Source: Cellulomonas sp. WB94
GTDB lineage: Bacteria > Actinomycetota > Actinomycetes > Actinomycetales > Cellulomonadaceae
Direction of reading: 5' to 3'
Assembly: GCF_003115775.1 (NCBI RefSeq)
Contig: NZ_QEES01000002.1
Span: forward strand, 620,001-684,000
DNA length: 64,000 nucleotides
The notes under the pieces were generated by a model. That model saw nothing but the letters and a program-made list of their open reading frames with translations. It ran no database searches and was not told the DNA's origin. Positions 24,487 to 34,965 of this stretch are shown here, in pieces. Position 1 is the stretch's first letter. Every line of letters starts with the position of its first letter. The position numbers were made by a program, and so were the translations under genes.

Positions 24487-25704
24487 TCAGACCTCGCGGG
24501 CCCGCCGCATGAGCGTGTCGATCGCGATCGCCAGCGCGAGCACCAGCCCGGTGATGACGTAGCGCACCGCCGTGTCGAGGTTCAGGAGCGTCAGCCCGCT
24601 CGAGATCGACTGGATGACGAGCACGCCCAGCAGCGCCGACCACGCGCTCCCGCGGCCACCGAACAGGCTCGTGCCGCCGATGACCGCGGCGGCGATCGCC
24701 GTGAGGTTCGTGTCGCCCCCACCCGTCGCCTGGTTCGCGGCGGCGAGCCGGCCGACGGACAGCACGCCGCCGAGCGCGGCCAGGGTCGAGCACGCGACGA
24801 ACACCGAGACGAGCGTGCGCCGGACGGGGATGCCCGCGCGGCGCGCCGACTCGACGTTGCCGCCGACGGCGCGCACCGCCCGCCCCCACCGGGTGCGGCG
24901 CAGCAGCAGGTCCACGACCGCGACGAGGCCGACGAACAGCGCGAACGTCACACCGACGCCCCGGTTGGTGTTGAGGTAGGCGACGCTCGCCCCGAGCACG
25001 ACCGCGAGCGCCCCGACGCGGACGCCGAGGTCGAGCGGGGAGGCGACGGGCAGCTCGGCCCGCAGGCGCCGCGAACGCTCGACGAGGAGCATCGCGGCGT
25101 ACCCGAGCACGACCGCCGCGACGATCGCCGACGAGGCGGCGGGGGCCAGGAACCCCTGCTGGCTGAGCCGGACGAGCGTGGACCGGAACGGGAGGTTCAC
25201 CGAACCCGTCGGCCCGAGCACGCGCAGCTGCAGACCGGCGAACACGAGCAGCCCGGCGAGCGTCAGGACGAAGCTCGGCAGCCCCAGCCGCGTCGTGAGC
25301 GCGCCGTACAGGACCCCGACGACAGCGCCGACCCCGAGCGCGACGACGACCGCCAGCAGCGTCGGCCACCCGAGCTGCACCGACCCGATCGCGACGACGG
25401 CGGCTGCCAGACCGCTCACCGAGCCGACCGACAGGTCGATCTGGCCGACCAGGAGCACGAGCACGATGCCGAGCGCGATGACCCCGGTCGCCGCGCACTG
25501 GAGGGTCAGGTTCACGAGGTTGTCGCTCGACAGGAAGTGCGGGTTGAGCAGCTGGAAGACGAGCCAGATCACGACCAGGGCACCCACGATGGGCAGCGTC
25601 CCGAGCTGGCCGCTGCGCATGCGCTGGGTCAGCACCGCGCGCAGACCGTTCAGGCCCCGGGCCGGTCCCGGTGCACCGGTGCGCGGATACGTCGAGACGG
25701 TCAT
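24487..25704 (-). CDS. CUT2-family sugar ABC transporter permease
   Basis: A 405-residue permease with about ten hydrophobic helices and the hallmark CUT2 segment [17 protein letters not shown] (about residue 90), as in RbsC/XylH/FrcC. The C-terminal coupling and TM regions (AIAAAVIGGTSLFGGRGS) also fit. ATG 25704 has GAGAGGAG seven bases upstream and overlaps the ATPase stop by four bases. It is the last gene of the operon ROK regulator - binding protein - ATPase - permease. The substrate is a monosaccharide, xylose- or ribose-like by family, not provable here. The operon ends converging on purU. Confidence 0.9.
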   Translation of the reverse strand: MTVSTYPRTGAPGPARGLNGLRAVLTQRMRSGQLGTLPIVGALVVIWLVFQLLNPHFLSSDNLVNLTLQCAATGVIALGIVLVLLVGQIDLSVGSVSGLAAAVVAIGSVQLGWPTLLAVVVALGVGAVVGVLYGALTTRLGLPSFVLTLAGLLVFAGLQLRVLGPTGSVNLPFRSTLVRLSQQGFLAPAASSAIVAAVVLGYAAMLLVERSRRLRAELPVASPLDLGVRVGALAVVLGASVAYLNTNRGVGVTFALFVGLVAVVDLLLRRTRWGRAVRAVGGNVESARRAGIPVRRTLVSVFVACSTLAALGGVLSVGRLAAANQATGGGDTNLTAIAAAVIGGTSLFGGRGSAWSALLGVLVIQSISSGLTLLNLDTAVRYVITGLVLALAIAIDTLMRRAREV

Positions 25705-26477
25705 GTCGCGTTCTCCTCTCGGCGTGCGGTGCGCGTGCGTCGGCCGACGGGTGTCGCGCCGGTCATCGCCGCGATGAGGTCCTCGTAGCTGACCTGGTCG
25801 GCGTCGAAGACACCGTTCGTGCGGCCGAGCCGCAGGACGACGATGCTGTCGGCGACGGCCTGGACGTCGACGATCGAGGAGCTGATCAGCACGACGGCGT
25901 GGCCGTCGTCGCGCAACCGTTCGACGAGGTTGAGCACCTCGGCGGTCTGCGTGATGCCGAGCGCCGCGGTCGGCTCGTCGAGCACGACCACGCGCGGGTC
26001 GCCGAGCAGCGCCCGCGCGATCGCGACGGCCTGGCGCTGCCCGCCGGTCAGGGCGCCGACGGGCACGCGCACGGACGGCACCCGTGCGGCGAGCTTGTTG
26101 AGCAGGCTCCAGGCCTCCTTCTCCATCGCGACCTCGTCGAGGACCGGACCGAGCGTGACCTCCTGCCCGAGGAACAGGTTCTCCACGACGTCGAGGTTCG
26201 CGCACAGCGCGCCGTCCTGGAACACCGTCGCGATCCCGAGCGCGCGGGCGAGGCCGGGGGACGCGAGCGTCACGGGTCGGCCGTCGAGCTCGACCAGTCC
26301 GGAGTCGGGCACGAGCGCCCCGGACAGCACGCCCGCGAGCGTGGACTTGCCCGCGCCGTTGTCGCCCACGACGGCGACGACCTCGTGGGTACGGACGTCG
26401 AGGTCGACGTGCGCGAGCGCCCGCACGGCGCCGAAGCTCTTGGACACCCCGCGCAGGGACAGCACCGGGGAGCTCAC
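25701..26477 (-). CDS. CUT2-family single-cassette sugar ABC ATPase
   Basis: A 258-residue ATPase with Walker A GDNGAGKST near residue 38, Q-loop region TVFQDGALCANLDVVENLFLG, signature LTGGQRQAVAIARAL and Walker [13 protein letters not shown]. Unlike RbsA/XylG-type partners, which carry two fused cassettes (~500 residues), it has only one and so must dimerise, like FrcA. LTGGQ in place of LSGGQ is a mild variant. The switch-loop His is not seen; the ISSSI stretch takes its place (VVLISSSIVDVQ), as is common in CUT2 ATPases. GTG 26477 overlaps the binding-protein stop by four bases (GTGA). It energises import at the cytoplasmic face. Confidence 0.88.
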   Translation of the reverse strand: MSSPVLSLRGVSKSFGAVRALAHVDLDVRTHEVVAVVGDNGAGKSTLAGVLSGALVPDSGLVELDGRPVTLASPGLARALGIATVFQDGALCANLDVVENLFLGQEVTLGPVLDEVAMEKEAWSLLNKLAARVPSVRVPVGALTGGQRQAVAIARALLGDPRVVVLDEPTAALGITQTAEVLNLVERLRDDGHAVVLISSSIVDVQAVADSIVVLRLGRTNGVFDADQVSYEDLIAAMTGATPVGRRTRTARREENAT

Positions 26478-27559
26478 GAGCCACCACCGGCGATGAGGCC
26501 CGCCTCGATGCACGCTTGTCTGTAGGGCTGCACGCAGATCTCCTCCGTGGTGAAGACGCCGCCAGCGACCAGGATGCGGCCGACGTCAGCCTTGGTGACA
26601 GCCACCGGCGCGAGCAGCAGGGCCGGGACACCCGAGACGCTGACGCTGGTGGACGGCTGCTCGCCGCGCGTGACCTGCACGGCGAGCTCGGCGGCGATCC
26701 CGGCCTGCTGGCGGATCGCCTTGTAGACGGTCATGTACTGGTCGCCCGACACGATTCGCTGGACCGCGGCGAGCTCGGCGTCCTGCCCCGTGACGGGCGG
26801 GACGGGGTCGAGGCCCGCTGCCTTCATCGCCGAGATCGCCCCGCCGGCGGTCCCGTCGTTGGCCGCAGCGATCGCGTCGACGCGGCCGTCGAACTGGGTG
26901 AGCTGCCCCGCGACCCACTCCTGGGCCTTGTCGGGGCTCCAGTCGGGGGTGTCGTACGACGCGAGCACGTCGATGTCGTGGCCCTCGAAGGCCGCGAGCA
27001 CCCCCGCGCGGTACTGGGCGGAGTTGGGGTCGGTCGCCGCGCCGCCCACGACGAGCACACCGCGTCGGCCGTCCCCGGCGGGGGGCGTGGCGTCGAGCGC
27101 GCGCACGACCGCCTCGCCCTGCAGCCGCCCGACGAGCTGGTTGTCGAACGACACGTAGTAGTCGACGGGGGCGTCGGCGATGAACCGGTCGTAGGCGATG
27201 ACCTTCACGCCGCGCTCGTTGGCCGCGGCGACGATGCTCGCTGCCGCGGCGGCGTCGACCGCGTCGAGGACGAGGACGTTGGCGCCCTGGGTGAGGACCG
27301 ACTCCGCCTGCTGCTGCTGCCGGGCGGCGTCCTGGTCGGCGTTCGCGTACAGGACGCGGCACTCCGGGCAGCGGGTGGCGACGACGGCCTCGAACGCGGG
27401 GCGGTCGGCGCTCTCGTACCGGGCGGTCTTCGACTCGGGCAGCAGCAGCGCGATCGTGTCGGCCGAGCGCGACTGCACCGCGGGGGTCGCGCAGCCGGCG
27501 AGCACGACGAGGGCCGCGACCGCGAGGCCGAGGACGCGCAGCCGGCGACGCGCGCTCAT
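26474..27559 (-). CDS. Sugar ABC transporter substrate-binding lipoprotein (XylF/FrcB-like)
   Basis: A 361-residue lipoprotein. The signal peptide ends in the lipobox LAGC with the lipidated Cys at residue 23, so it is membrane-anchored outside the cell. The periplasmic-binding-protein type 1 fold shows IALLLPESKTARYE, LYANADQDAARQQQQAESVL, VIAYDRFIADAPVDYYVSFDN and VTGQDAELAAVQRIVSG, closest to xylose/fructose-type CUT2 binding proteins. A CPEC pair near residue 66 could form a disulfide. ATG 27559 overlaps the ROK gene stop by four bases. It delivers a sugar to the following ATPase/permease; the exact sugar is unknown. Confidence 0.88.
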   Translation of the reverse strand: MSARRRLRVLGLAVAALVVLAGCATPAVQSRSADTIALLLPESKTARYESADRPAFEAVVATRCPECRVLYANADQDAARQQQQAESVLTQGANVLVLDAVDAAAAASIVAAANERGVKVIAYDRFIADAPVDYYVSFDNQLVGRLQGEAVVRALDATPPAGDGRRGVLVVGGAATDPNSAQYRAGVLAAFEGHDIDVLASYDTPDWSPDKAQEWVAGQLTQFDGRVDAIAAANDGTAGGAISAMKAAGLDPVPPVTGQDAELAAVQRIVSGDQYMTVYKAIRQQAGIAAELAVQVTRGEQPSTSVSVSGVPALLLAPVAVTKADVGRILVAGGVFTTEEICVQPYRQACIEAGLIAGGGS

Positions 27560-28740
27560 CCCGTCACCGCCAAGGAGCCGGCGATGCCGGCGCGGTCGAG
27601 CGCGACGGACAGCGCCCCCCGGACCTCGGCGGCAGCACCGAGCTCGGCCTCGACCACCTCGACCGGCCCCGCGGTGCTCGGCAGGACCCGCTCCGCGAGC
27701 ACGGCACGCAGGGGGTCGAGCAGGAGCGCCCCGGCCTCGGCGAGCTGGCCGCCGACGACGACGAGCTCGGGGTCGAAGAGGTTGCAGACGTTGGCGGCGG
27801 CGCGGCCGAGGTAGCGGCCGGCGTCGGCGATGACCCGCCGGCAGTCGGGGTCACCCTCCTCGGCGCGCGTGATCATGTCGCGCATCGTGAGGTGCCCGTG
27901 GCTCGGCTGGAGCTCCGCGAGCAGCACGGCACCCCCGATCAGCGTCTCGAGGCACCCGCGGTTGCCGCACCGGCAGAGCGGGCCGTCGTCAGCCATGATC
28001 ATGTGCCCGATCTCCCCCGCGATGCCCGCGCGACCGTGGAACACGTCACCGCCGATGATGAGCCCCCCGCCGACGCCGTAGGACACGCGCAGGTAGACGA
28101 CGTCACGGCGGCCGCGGGCCGCGCCGAGCCGCACCTCCGCGAGCGCGCCGAGGTTGACGTCGTTGTCGACGTAGACGGGGATGCCGAGGCGCTGCTCGAG
28201 GACGTCGGGGACCACGACGCCGTCCCAGCCGCGCAGGATCCCGACCGTCGACACCAGGCCCGTGCGCACGTCGACGGGTGCCGGCACCCCGACCCCGACG
28301 GCGAGCACCTCCTGCAGGCTCGCGTCGACGGACTCGACCATCTCGGTGAGCAGCAGGGCCGCGCGCTCGAGACCCGCGTCGGCGCGGTGGTCGGGCGGGA
28401 GCGGCATGCGCTGCTCGGCCACGATGCGGTGGGCGACGTCCGACAGCGCGACGCGCAGCGACCGGGTGTCGAAGTGGATCCCGGCCACGAGCCCGAGGTT
28501 GCGCGCGAGCGTCACCTGTTGGGCGCGCCGACCGCTCCGGGAGGTCGGCGCCGTGTGGAGCACACCGATCGCGGTGAGCTCCTTGACGATGTTCGACACG
28601 GTCGCCGGAGACAGCCCTGTCACACCGGCCAGCTCGACCTGCGTGAGGGAGCCCCGTTGCTGAACTGCGCTCACGATCCGGGCCCGGTTGGCTTCACGGA
28701 GTGAAGTTTGAGAGCCGGGAGTCGCCCGGTCAGTGCCCAC
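27556..28740 (-). CDS. ROK-family transcriptional regulator of the first sugar ABC operon
   Basis: A 394-residue repressor-type ROK protein. The N-terminal winged helix-turn-helix (LTQVELAGVTGLSPATVSNIVKEL, about 30-75) is followed by the ROK sugar-kinase-like fold with GVGVPAPVD, VYVDNDVNLGALAE, GEIGHMIMADDGPLCRCGNRGCLE; the CxCGxxGC zinc motif is complete. ROK regulators respond to free or phosphorylated sugars. As the first gene of the operon it probably represses its own promoter until the imported sugar appears. The start is GTG 28740, six bases after TAGTGT (28747-28752), so the message is leaderless. The stop overlaps the binding-protein start by four bases. Confidence 0.9.
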   Translation of the reverse strand: MGTDRATPGSQTSLREANRARIVSAVQQRGSLTQVELAGVTGLSPATVSNIVKELTAIGVLHTAPTSRSGRRAQQVTLARNLGLVAGIHFDTRSLRVALSDVAHRIVAEQRMPLPPDHRADAGLERAALLLTEMVESVDASLQEVLAVGVGVPAPVDVRTGLVSTVGILRGWDGVVVPDVLEQRLGIPVYVDNDVNLGALAEVRLGAARGRRDVVYLRVSYGVGGGLIIGGDVFHGRAGIAGEIGHMIMADDGPLCRCGNRGCLETLIGGAVLLAELQPSHGHLTMRDMITRAEEGDPDCRRVIADAGRYLGRAAANVCNLFDPELVVVGGQLAEAGALLLDPLRAVLAERVLPSTAGPVEVVEAELGAAAEVRGALSVALDRAGIAGSLAVTG

Positions 28741-28746
28741 GCGGGC

Positions 28747-28752
28747 ACACTA
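28747..28752 (-). promoter_or_regulatory. -10 element (TAGTGT) of the ROK/sugar ABC operon
   Basis: TAGTGT on the minus strand is followed by six bases and GTG 28740. No clear -35 is visible. Confidence 0.5.
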
Positions 28753-28785
28753 CCGTCCGCGACGTCCACCGGTCGCCACGTGCGT

Positions 28786-28819
28786 GGACGCGTCGCCCCG
28801 CCGAGGGGACGACGCGTCC
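28786..28819 (-). terminator. Terminator between the amylopullulanase gene and the ROK operon
   Basis: GGACGCGTCGCCCC (28786-28799) pairs with 28805-28819 with a single bulged A and a five-base loop. It sits 55 bases past the amylopullulanase stop, and its 3' flank carries no T-tract. Confidence 0.75.
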
Positions 28820-28873
28820 GAGCACGCGGGTCAGGCGTTCACTTGTTGTGCCGGAACCACCGCGGACAGGCCG

Positions 28874-31800
28874 TCACGACCACGGCCAGTCGAACCCGTG
28901 GTGGTGGCTCGGGGACTGCTTCTCGACCAGCACCGCGACCGTGCGTGCCGGGACCGTGACGGTGCCCGACGCCTTGGCCCACGTCGTGCCCTTGACCACG
29001 GGGTCGGAGCCCGCGGCCTGGACCGGCGAGAGCGCGAGCGTGCGGCCCGCGAGCGCGGGGACCGTCTGCGTCGTGGCCTCGTCGGACGCGTTGAGCACCA
29101 CCAGGACGCCCTTCAGCGACCCGTCGACGTCCTTGCCCACCGTGTCGTCGATCCGCATGACGATCACGCCGGGGGTCGCCGTCGTCCCGCCGTCGGGGAA
29201 CGAGACCTTCTGCTCGATGAGCTGCGCGGACCCGAGGCGGAACAGGTCCGTCGAGAACCGCAGCCGCAGCAGGTCGTCGGCCGCGGACGAGGCCGCCCGG
29301 ATGTCGGCCGCCGCCGGCTTGAGCGCCGGGTTGGCCAGCGCGGGCTGGTCGTAGACCCACATCGCCTGGTTGTCGGCGCTCGGCGGCAGGCCGCGGCCGA
29401 AGCCGTTGTCCTGCTTGGTGAAGTCGAGCGAGTTGAACCAGTCCCCGGAGTTGAACGAGTTCTTGTCGAGGGACTTGCTGCGCAGCAGGTCGGCGCCCGC
29501 GTGCCAGAACGACGGCGTCTGGGCGAGCGCGGTCGTCGCGAGCGACAGGGTGTTCATCCGCACCCGGTCGGTCATGGACGTGGCGGTCGGCAGCTTGAGC
29601 GTGAGCGAGTCGAACAGCGTCTGGTTGTCGTGCGCGTCGACGTAGGTGATGACCTCCTCGGGCGAGTCCGCGTAGCCGGCGGGCTGCCCGTTGTAGTCGA
29701 TCTGGGCGCCCGTGCGGGTCGTCCCGTCGGCCGTCTCGAACGAGAAGGCGCGCAGGTTGCCCGCCATGCCGAGCTTGACGAGGTCGGTGTCGTGGCCGAG
29801 CCGCGCGAGCTGGTCGGCCTCGGTCCCGTTGACGGCCGCCCCGTTCGGGTCGGTCGCCTCACCCGAGCCGAAGCCCTGGATGCGGGGGTCGGAGTCGAAC
29901 GGGCCGCCGCCACGGACGGCGTCGCGCAGCCGGTCGCTGAACGTCCCGATGCCGGTCCCGCCGAGCTGGCCCTGCGTGGCCTGGGTGAACAGGGCGTTGT
30001 TCGCGACCTCCCCGAAGTTCCAGCCCTCGCCGTAGAGGTAGACGGCCCTGCCGTCGACGCCGTCCTTGCGGGGGGTGAGCGCGTCGAGGGCGGTCCGCAC
30101 GGCCTTCATCGTCTCGACCGAGTGGTGGCCCATGAGGTCGAAGCGGAACCCGTCGACCTTGTAGTCCCGGGCCCACGTGACGACCGAGTCGACCATCATC
30201 TTCCCGGCCATGGCGTGCTCGGTCGCGATGTTCTGGCAGCAGGTCGAGGTCTCGACCCGACCCACGGCGTTGAGCCGGTGGTAGTAGCCGGGCACGACGC
30301 GGTCGAGGATCGACTTCGGGTCCTGGCCGCTCGCTGCGGTGTGGTTGAACACCTCGTCGAGCACGACCTGCAGCCCGTCGGAGTGCAGCGCGCCGACCAT
30401 CGTGCGGAACTCCGCGACGCGGGCGCCGCCGAACGCGTCGACCGCGTACGAGCCCTCGGGCGCCGACCAGTGCAGCGGGTCGTAGCCCCAGTTGTAGCCG
30501 TCTGTGTCGGCGCCGGCCATGACGCACGCCTGCTGCTCGGTCGAGTCCGGTGCGAGCGACGGGAGGTCGCACGCCGGGGTCGTCTGGGCGCTGCGGTCCT
30601 CCTCGATCGACGCGATGTCGAACGTCGGCAGCAGGTGCACGGTGGTGAGGCCGGCCTCGGCCAGCTCACGCAGGTGGTTGCGACCCGCGCCGTTGACCGC
30701 GAACGCGAGGTAGGTCCCGCGCTTGGCCGCCGGCACGCTCTGGTCGTTGACCGAGAAGTCCCGCACGTGCAGCTCGTAGATCGTCTGGTCGACGGGTGCC
30801 ACGACGGGCTGCTTGGCCTTCTCCCACTGCCGCGGCCGGTAGGCCGGGTCGGCGAGGTCGACCAGGACGGAGTGCGTCGAGTTCAGGGTGAGGGCGACCG
30901 ACGACGGGTCGGTGACCTCGTTGACCTCGACCTTGTCCGTGCTCGGCACGTACACCGAGACGGCATACCGGTACGCGGCACCCTTCCAGCTCGTGTCACC
31001 GCGGACGGTCCACGACCCGTCGGACTGCCGTGCCATCGCGACGCGCTGGGGGGCCGCCGTCGTGTCGGGCGCGTTCGTTCCCGACGCCGGCCACAGCAGC
31101 AGGTCGACTCCCTGGGCGGTCGGCGCCCACACAGCGAGCGTCGGCTGCTTCTTGCTCCACGTCGCACCCAACGTACGGTCCGCTGCATCCGCGGCGTACA
31201 CGTCGTCGAGCACGCCCGGGATCTGCACGCCGGTGGCCGCCTGCAGGGTCCCGTCGGAGGCTGCCTGCGTCACCAGGAGCTCACCCTTGAGCAGCTCGGC
31301 CACCGCCGCACGGTCCGTGTCCACGGGGTGCAGCGCGATGTAGCCGGCCAGTGCCGGGAACCGGCCGAGCTCAGCAGCGCTGAGGCCCGCCGGGTCGTAC
31401 GTGAGCGCGACGGTCGTCCCGCCCGTCACAGCGCCGTCGACGACCGTCACCGCGCCGTCGGACGACGCGTGGAGCGCGAAGGTCAGTGTCGCGGGGTCGG
31501 CCCCCGCGAGGAGCGCCGCGGGCCACGCGATCGTGCCGGCGTCGATCCACTGCGCCCGCACCTCGCCCGTGCCGGGCAGCGGCGCGTCGGTGACGCCGAC
31601 CGTGAGGATGTGCGTCGCGAGCACGTACGTGAAGGTGACGGGCTTGCCGCCGGGAGCGGTGAACGAGATGTTCGCCCCGCCCGCGACGCCGTCCGCACCG
31701 TAGTTCTCGGTCCAGGAGAGGTTGTGCACGACCTTGAGCTCGTAGGTGCCCGCGGGGATGGCAGCGGCCGTGTAGGTGTAGGTGCCGTCGCCCTCCTTGT

Positions 31801-34695
31801 CCTGCAGGGACGTCACGACGCAGTCGGGCTGCCAGTCGCCGGGGCAGCCGACCTCGCTCTGGTAGGAGCCGGGCAGCGTGATCAACGGGCCCTGGGCGCT
31901 CGAGGAGAACCACTTCGTCGCGTCGTCGTAGACGAACGTGACCGACGCGGGCGCTGCGAGCGAGAACAGCACGTTGTCACCGCCGGGCGCACCACCTGCG
32001 CCGTAGTTCTCGGTCCACGAGCCGCCGATGGCGATCTTGTACTGCCAGTCACCGGCCGGGACCGTGAAGGTCCCCGAGTACACGCCGTTGCCACGGTGGG
32101 TCAGAGCGACGGCAGCGCAGTCGGGCTGCCAGTCGCCCGAGCAGCCCAGCTCGCTGTCGAGGCTGCCGGGGATGGTCACCAGGAGATCGGTGCGACCCCC
32201 GACCGAGCCGGGCGGCTCGGGCACGACGCCGTCGACGGCGATGCCGACCGAGGCGTAGGTGGAGCCGGCGACGCGGTTGCCGGCGGCGTCCGTGGACACG
32301 GCCCGGTACTCGACCAGGGTCCCCGGCGCCAGCGTCGTCACGTCGTGGAACACGCGCGGGCTCGTCGTCTCGGCGGTCCCGAGCGGGGTCCAGCCCGTCG
32401 CTCCGGCCACGCGGTACGCGACGGACGTCTCGCTCCACGTGCTGCCGGGCACCTCGGCCGCGACCGGGGAGACCCCGGACAGGGCGGCACCCGCGGTCGG
32501 CGCGGACACGGTGATCGCCGTCGAGCTGCCGCTGGCCCAGGCGCCCACGGTCCGGTCGGCGCGGAGCACGACGGCGGACAGTGCCGGGACCGTGAGCGCG
32601 ACCGAGCCGGTCGCGTCGGCCGTGACGGGATCGGTCGTGCCGTAGAGCGGCGCGTAGGTCGCGCCCGGCGTGAGCGTCGTCAGCGTGACGGTCGCCGGGG
32701 TCGCGGCGTTGTTGAGCGCCACGAGGTGCTCGATCTTCTCGGTCCGGTCGACGCGGGCGAACGAGTAGACCGACCCGCTCGCGGACAGCTGGATCTGTGC
32801 GCCGTCGGACAGCGCCGGGTTCGCCGACCGCAGGGCCGCGAGCCCGGCGATGTGCTGGTAGAGCGCCGCCGACGTGTCGTAGCGGTCGACCGAGCCGGCC
32901 GTCGTCCCGTCCACGAGCGCCTGGTTCGCGTACTCCGCGACCTGGGTCGCGAACAGCGACTGCCTGGCGTCCTTGTCGGTGCCGCCGAGCGAGCCGTTGC
33001 CCACGAAGCCCTGCTCGTCGCCGTAGTACACGACGGGCTGCCCGCGCGTCAGGTACATGAGCGAGTGCGCGAGCTCGTCCCGCGCGACCTGGCTGCCGGC
33101 GTCCTTCAGCATGTAGCCGATCCGGCCCATGTCGTGGTTGCCGAGGAACGTCGGCAGCGCCGATGCGCTGGTCGTCGGGGTCGTGTAGTAGTCGTCGGTC
33201 GCGAACAGCGCCGCCAGACCGGTCGCCGTCGAGCCCTTGGCGAAGCTGGCCGCGCCCGACTGGAACGAGAAGTCGAGCACCGAGCTCATGTCGGTCGTCC
33301 GGACGTACGGGGACGTCTTCGTCGCGTCGGCGTCGTAGACCTCACCGAACATGAAGAAGTCGGGCTTGCCGTGGGCGCGGGCGTAGTCCCGGACCGCCGT
33401 CGTCCACTGCTTCCAGAACTCCATGTTGACGTGCTTGGCCGTGTCGATGCGGAAGCCGTCGATCCCCAGGTCGACCCAGCCCTCGTAGACCTGCTCGAAG
33501 CCCGCGACGACAGTCGGGTGCTCGGTCATGATGTCGTCGAGACCGTCGAAGTCGCCGTAGGTGACCGACTCCCCCGCCCACGTCGAGTTGCCGCGGTTGT
33601 GGTACAGCGTCACGTCGTTGAGCCAGGACGGGACCTTGAGGTTGGCGTCCTCGGTCTTGACGACCGGGGTGTACGGGAACGACGTCGCGGCCGAGAGCGC
33701 CGGGAACGTGCCCGTGCCGGCGTAGGTCGCCGGGTCGAACGCCGTGCCGGACGCGTCGAGGTACGGGGTCGTGGCCTTGTCGATGTACGTGTAGGCCTGC
33801 TGGGTGTTGTCGATGACGTCGGCGGTGTGGTTCGTGATGATGTCGAAGTACACCTTGATGCCCCGCGCGTGCGCGTCGGCGATGAGCTGCTCGAGCTCGG
33901 CGTTGGTGCCCAGGTGCGGGTCGATGCGCGTGAAGTCGGTGATCCAGTAGCCGTGGTACCCGGCAGAGGCGTTCGCGCCCGTGCCCTGGACCGGCTTGTT
34001 GAGGAACGACGGCGTCAGCCAGATCGCCGTGGTCCCCAGACCCTGGATGTAGTCGAGCTTGCTGCGCAGGCCGGCCAGGTCGCCGCCCGAGTAGAAGCCC
34101 TTGTCGGTCGGGTCGAAGCCCGTCGCCATCCGGTCGCCCGTGAGACCGCCGGTGTCGTTCGACGCGTCGCCGTTGGCGAACCGGTCGGTCATGACGAAGT
34201 AGAACTGCTGGCCGTCGCCGGCCTCGCGCGCGGGCGGCGCCACGAGCGCGTCGTCGGCCGCGGTGTAGCCGCCCGGAAGCTCGACCGGGGCGAGCGCGAT
34301 CCGGTGGGTCGTGTCGTCGAACGTGAACCGGACCTTCGCCGAGCCCGCCAGCACGAGCGGGATGTTGTCGGCCCCGCCGTTCGCCCCGTACGCCTCGTCC
34401 CAGGTCCCGTTCACCGCGACCTTGTACTCGAACGATCCGGCGGGCAGCGTCCACTCGGCGGCGTACTGCCCGGGCGTCGCGGTCGGCGCGAGGGCCGTCG
34501 CGGCACAGTCGGGCTGCCAGTCACCGGGGCAGCCGAGCTCGTCCTGGAGCGAACCGACGACGGCGAACGTGCGCGGCTCCGCGGCCGCCGCAACGGTGCC
34601 GCCCCCGAGGTGCCCGCCACCAGCCCGACGGTGGCGAGGGCCACCGCGGCGAGTGTTGAGGTGAGCTTCCGGACCATTGCGTCGACAGCGACCAT
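28874..34695 (-). CDS. Secreted amylopullulanase (alpha-amylase plus pullulanase), frameshifted in the signal peptide
   Basis: With one base restored this encodes ~1940 residues. ATG 34695 (AAGGAG upstream) starts a signal peptide (MVRKLTSTLAAVALATVGLVAG) in a different frame from the mature protein; adding one C to the C5 run at 34602-34606 joins them as GTSGGGTVAAAAEPRTFAV. Downstream of 34602 the frame is open. Domains: an X25-type module (DELGCPGDWQPDC), a GH13 alpha-amylase (about 140-600; catalytic Asp in GFRIDTAKH, Glu in FGEVYD, Asp in LGNHD), two more X25 modules (about 840-1020; GCSGDWQPDC, GCPGDWQPDC), PUL/CBM48-like domains, and a GH13_14 pullulanase (about 1330-1750; YNWGYDPLHW, GFRFDLMGHH, GEGWNFGE, DAHDNQT). 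It would cut alpha-1,4 and alpha-1,6 bonds of starch outside the cell. No anchor is seen. Confidence 0.85.
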
Positions 34696-34748
34696 TCCCG
34701 GCTCCTTCGTCGCCCGCACGACGATGTGCGGGATGGCGTGTGGGGCTG

Positions 34749-34777
34749 ACCGTAGCGATTACTGCAAATCACCGCAA
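34749..34777 (-). promoter_or_regulatory. Amylopullulanase promoter overlapped by a tandem 10-bp operator
   Basis: On the minus strand, TTGCGG (34772-34777) and TACGGT (34749-34754) are separated by 17 bases, placing the transcript start about 47 bases before ATG 34695. Two adjacent ten-base repeats TTGCGGTGAT and TTGCAGTAAT (34758-34777) cover the -35 and spacer. TTGCAG-type repeats precede actinobacterial maltose/amylase genes controlled by LacI-type MalR, so a maltose repressor is the likeliest binder. Confidence 0.6.
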
Positions 34778-34965
34778 TACCTGAGAATTCGCACGACATC
34801 ATGGGATGAATAACGCCGGAAATCACGTCGCCAGCGGCTGCGTCCGCGCAGGTGACACGCCTGCGGGCATGCGCACCGGGGCCGAACTGCTTACAGCCGG
34901 CACACAGGTCGCCCTCGAGGGGCGCTCCGCTCCCCCGCGCTCAGGTGCGTCCGGGAGGCCTTCGC

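Noticed and set aside
25701-26477. Possible non-functional ABC ATPase because of LTGGQ and a missing switch His
   Set aside because: Both features occur in working single-cassette CUT2 ATPases, and the operon is intact.
28733-34813. A 2000-codon open frame on the plus strand opposite the amylopullulanase gene
   Set aside because: Same composition artefact; low-complexity Arg/Val/Gly translation and no recognisable motifs.
34800-34965. Search for a small gene or terminator between DUF167 and the amylopullulanase promoter
   Set aside because: Only a weak GGGG/CCCC hairpin and no frame with a plausible start and composition were seen.
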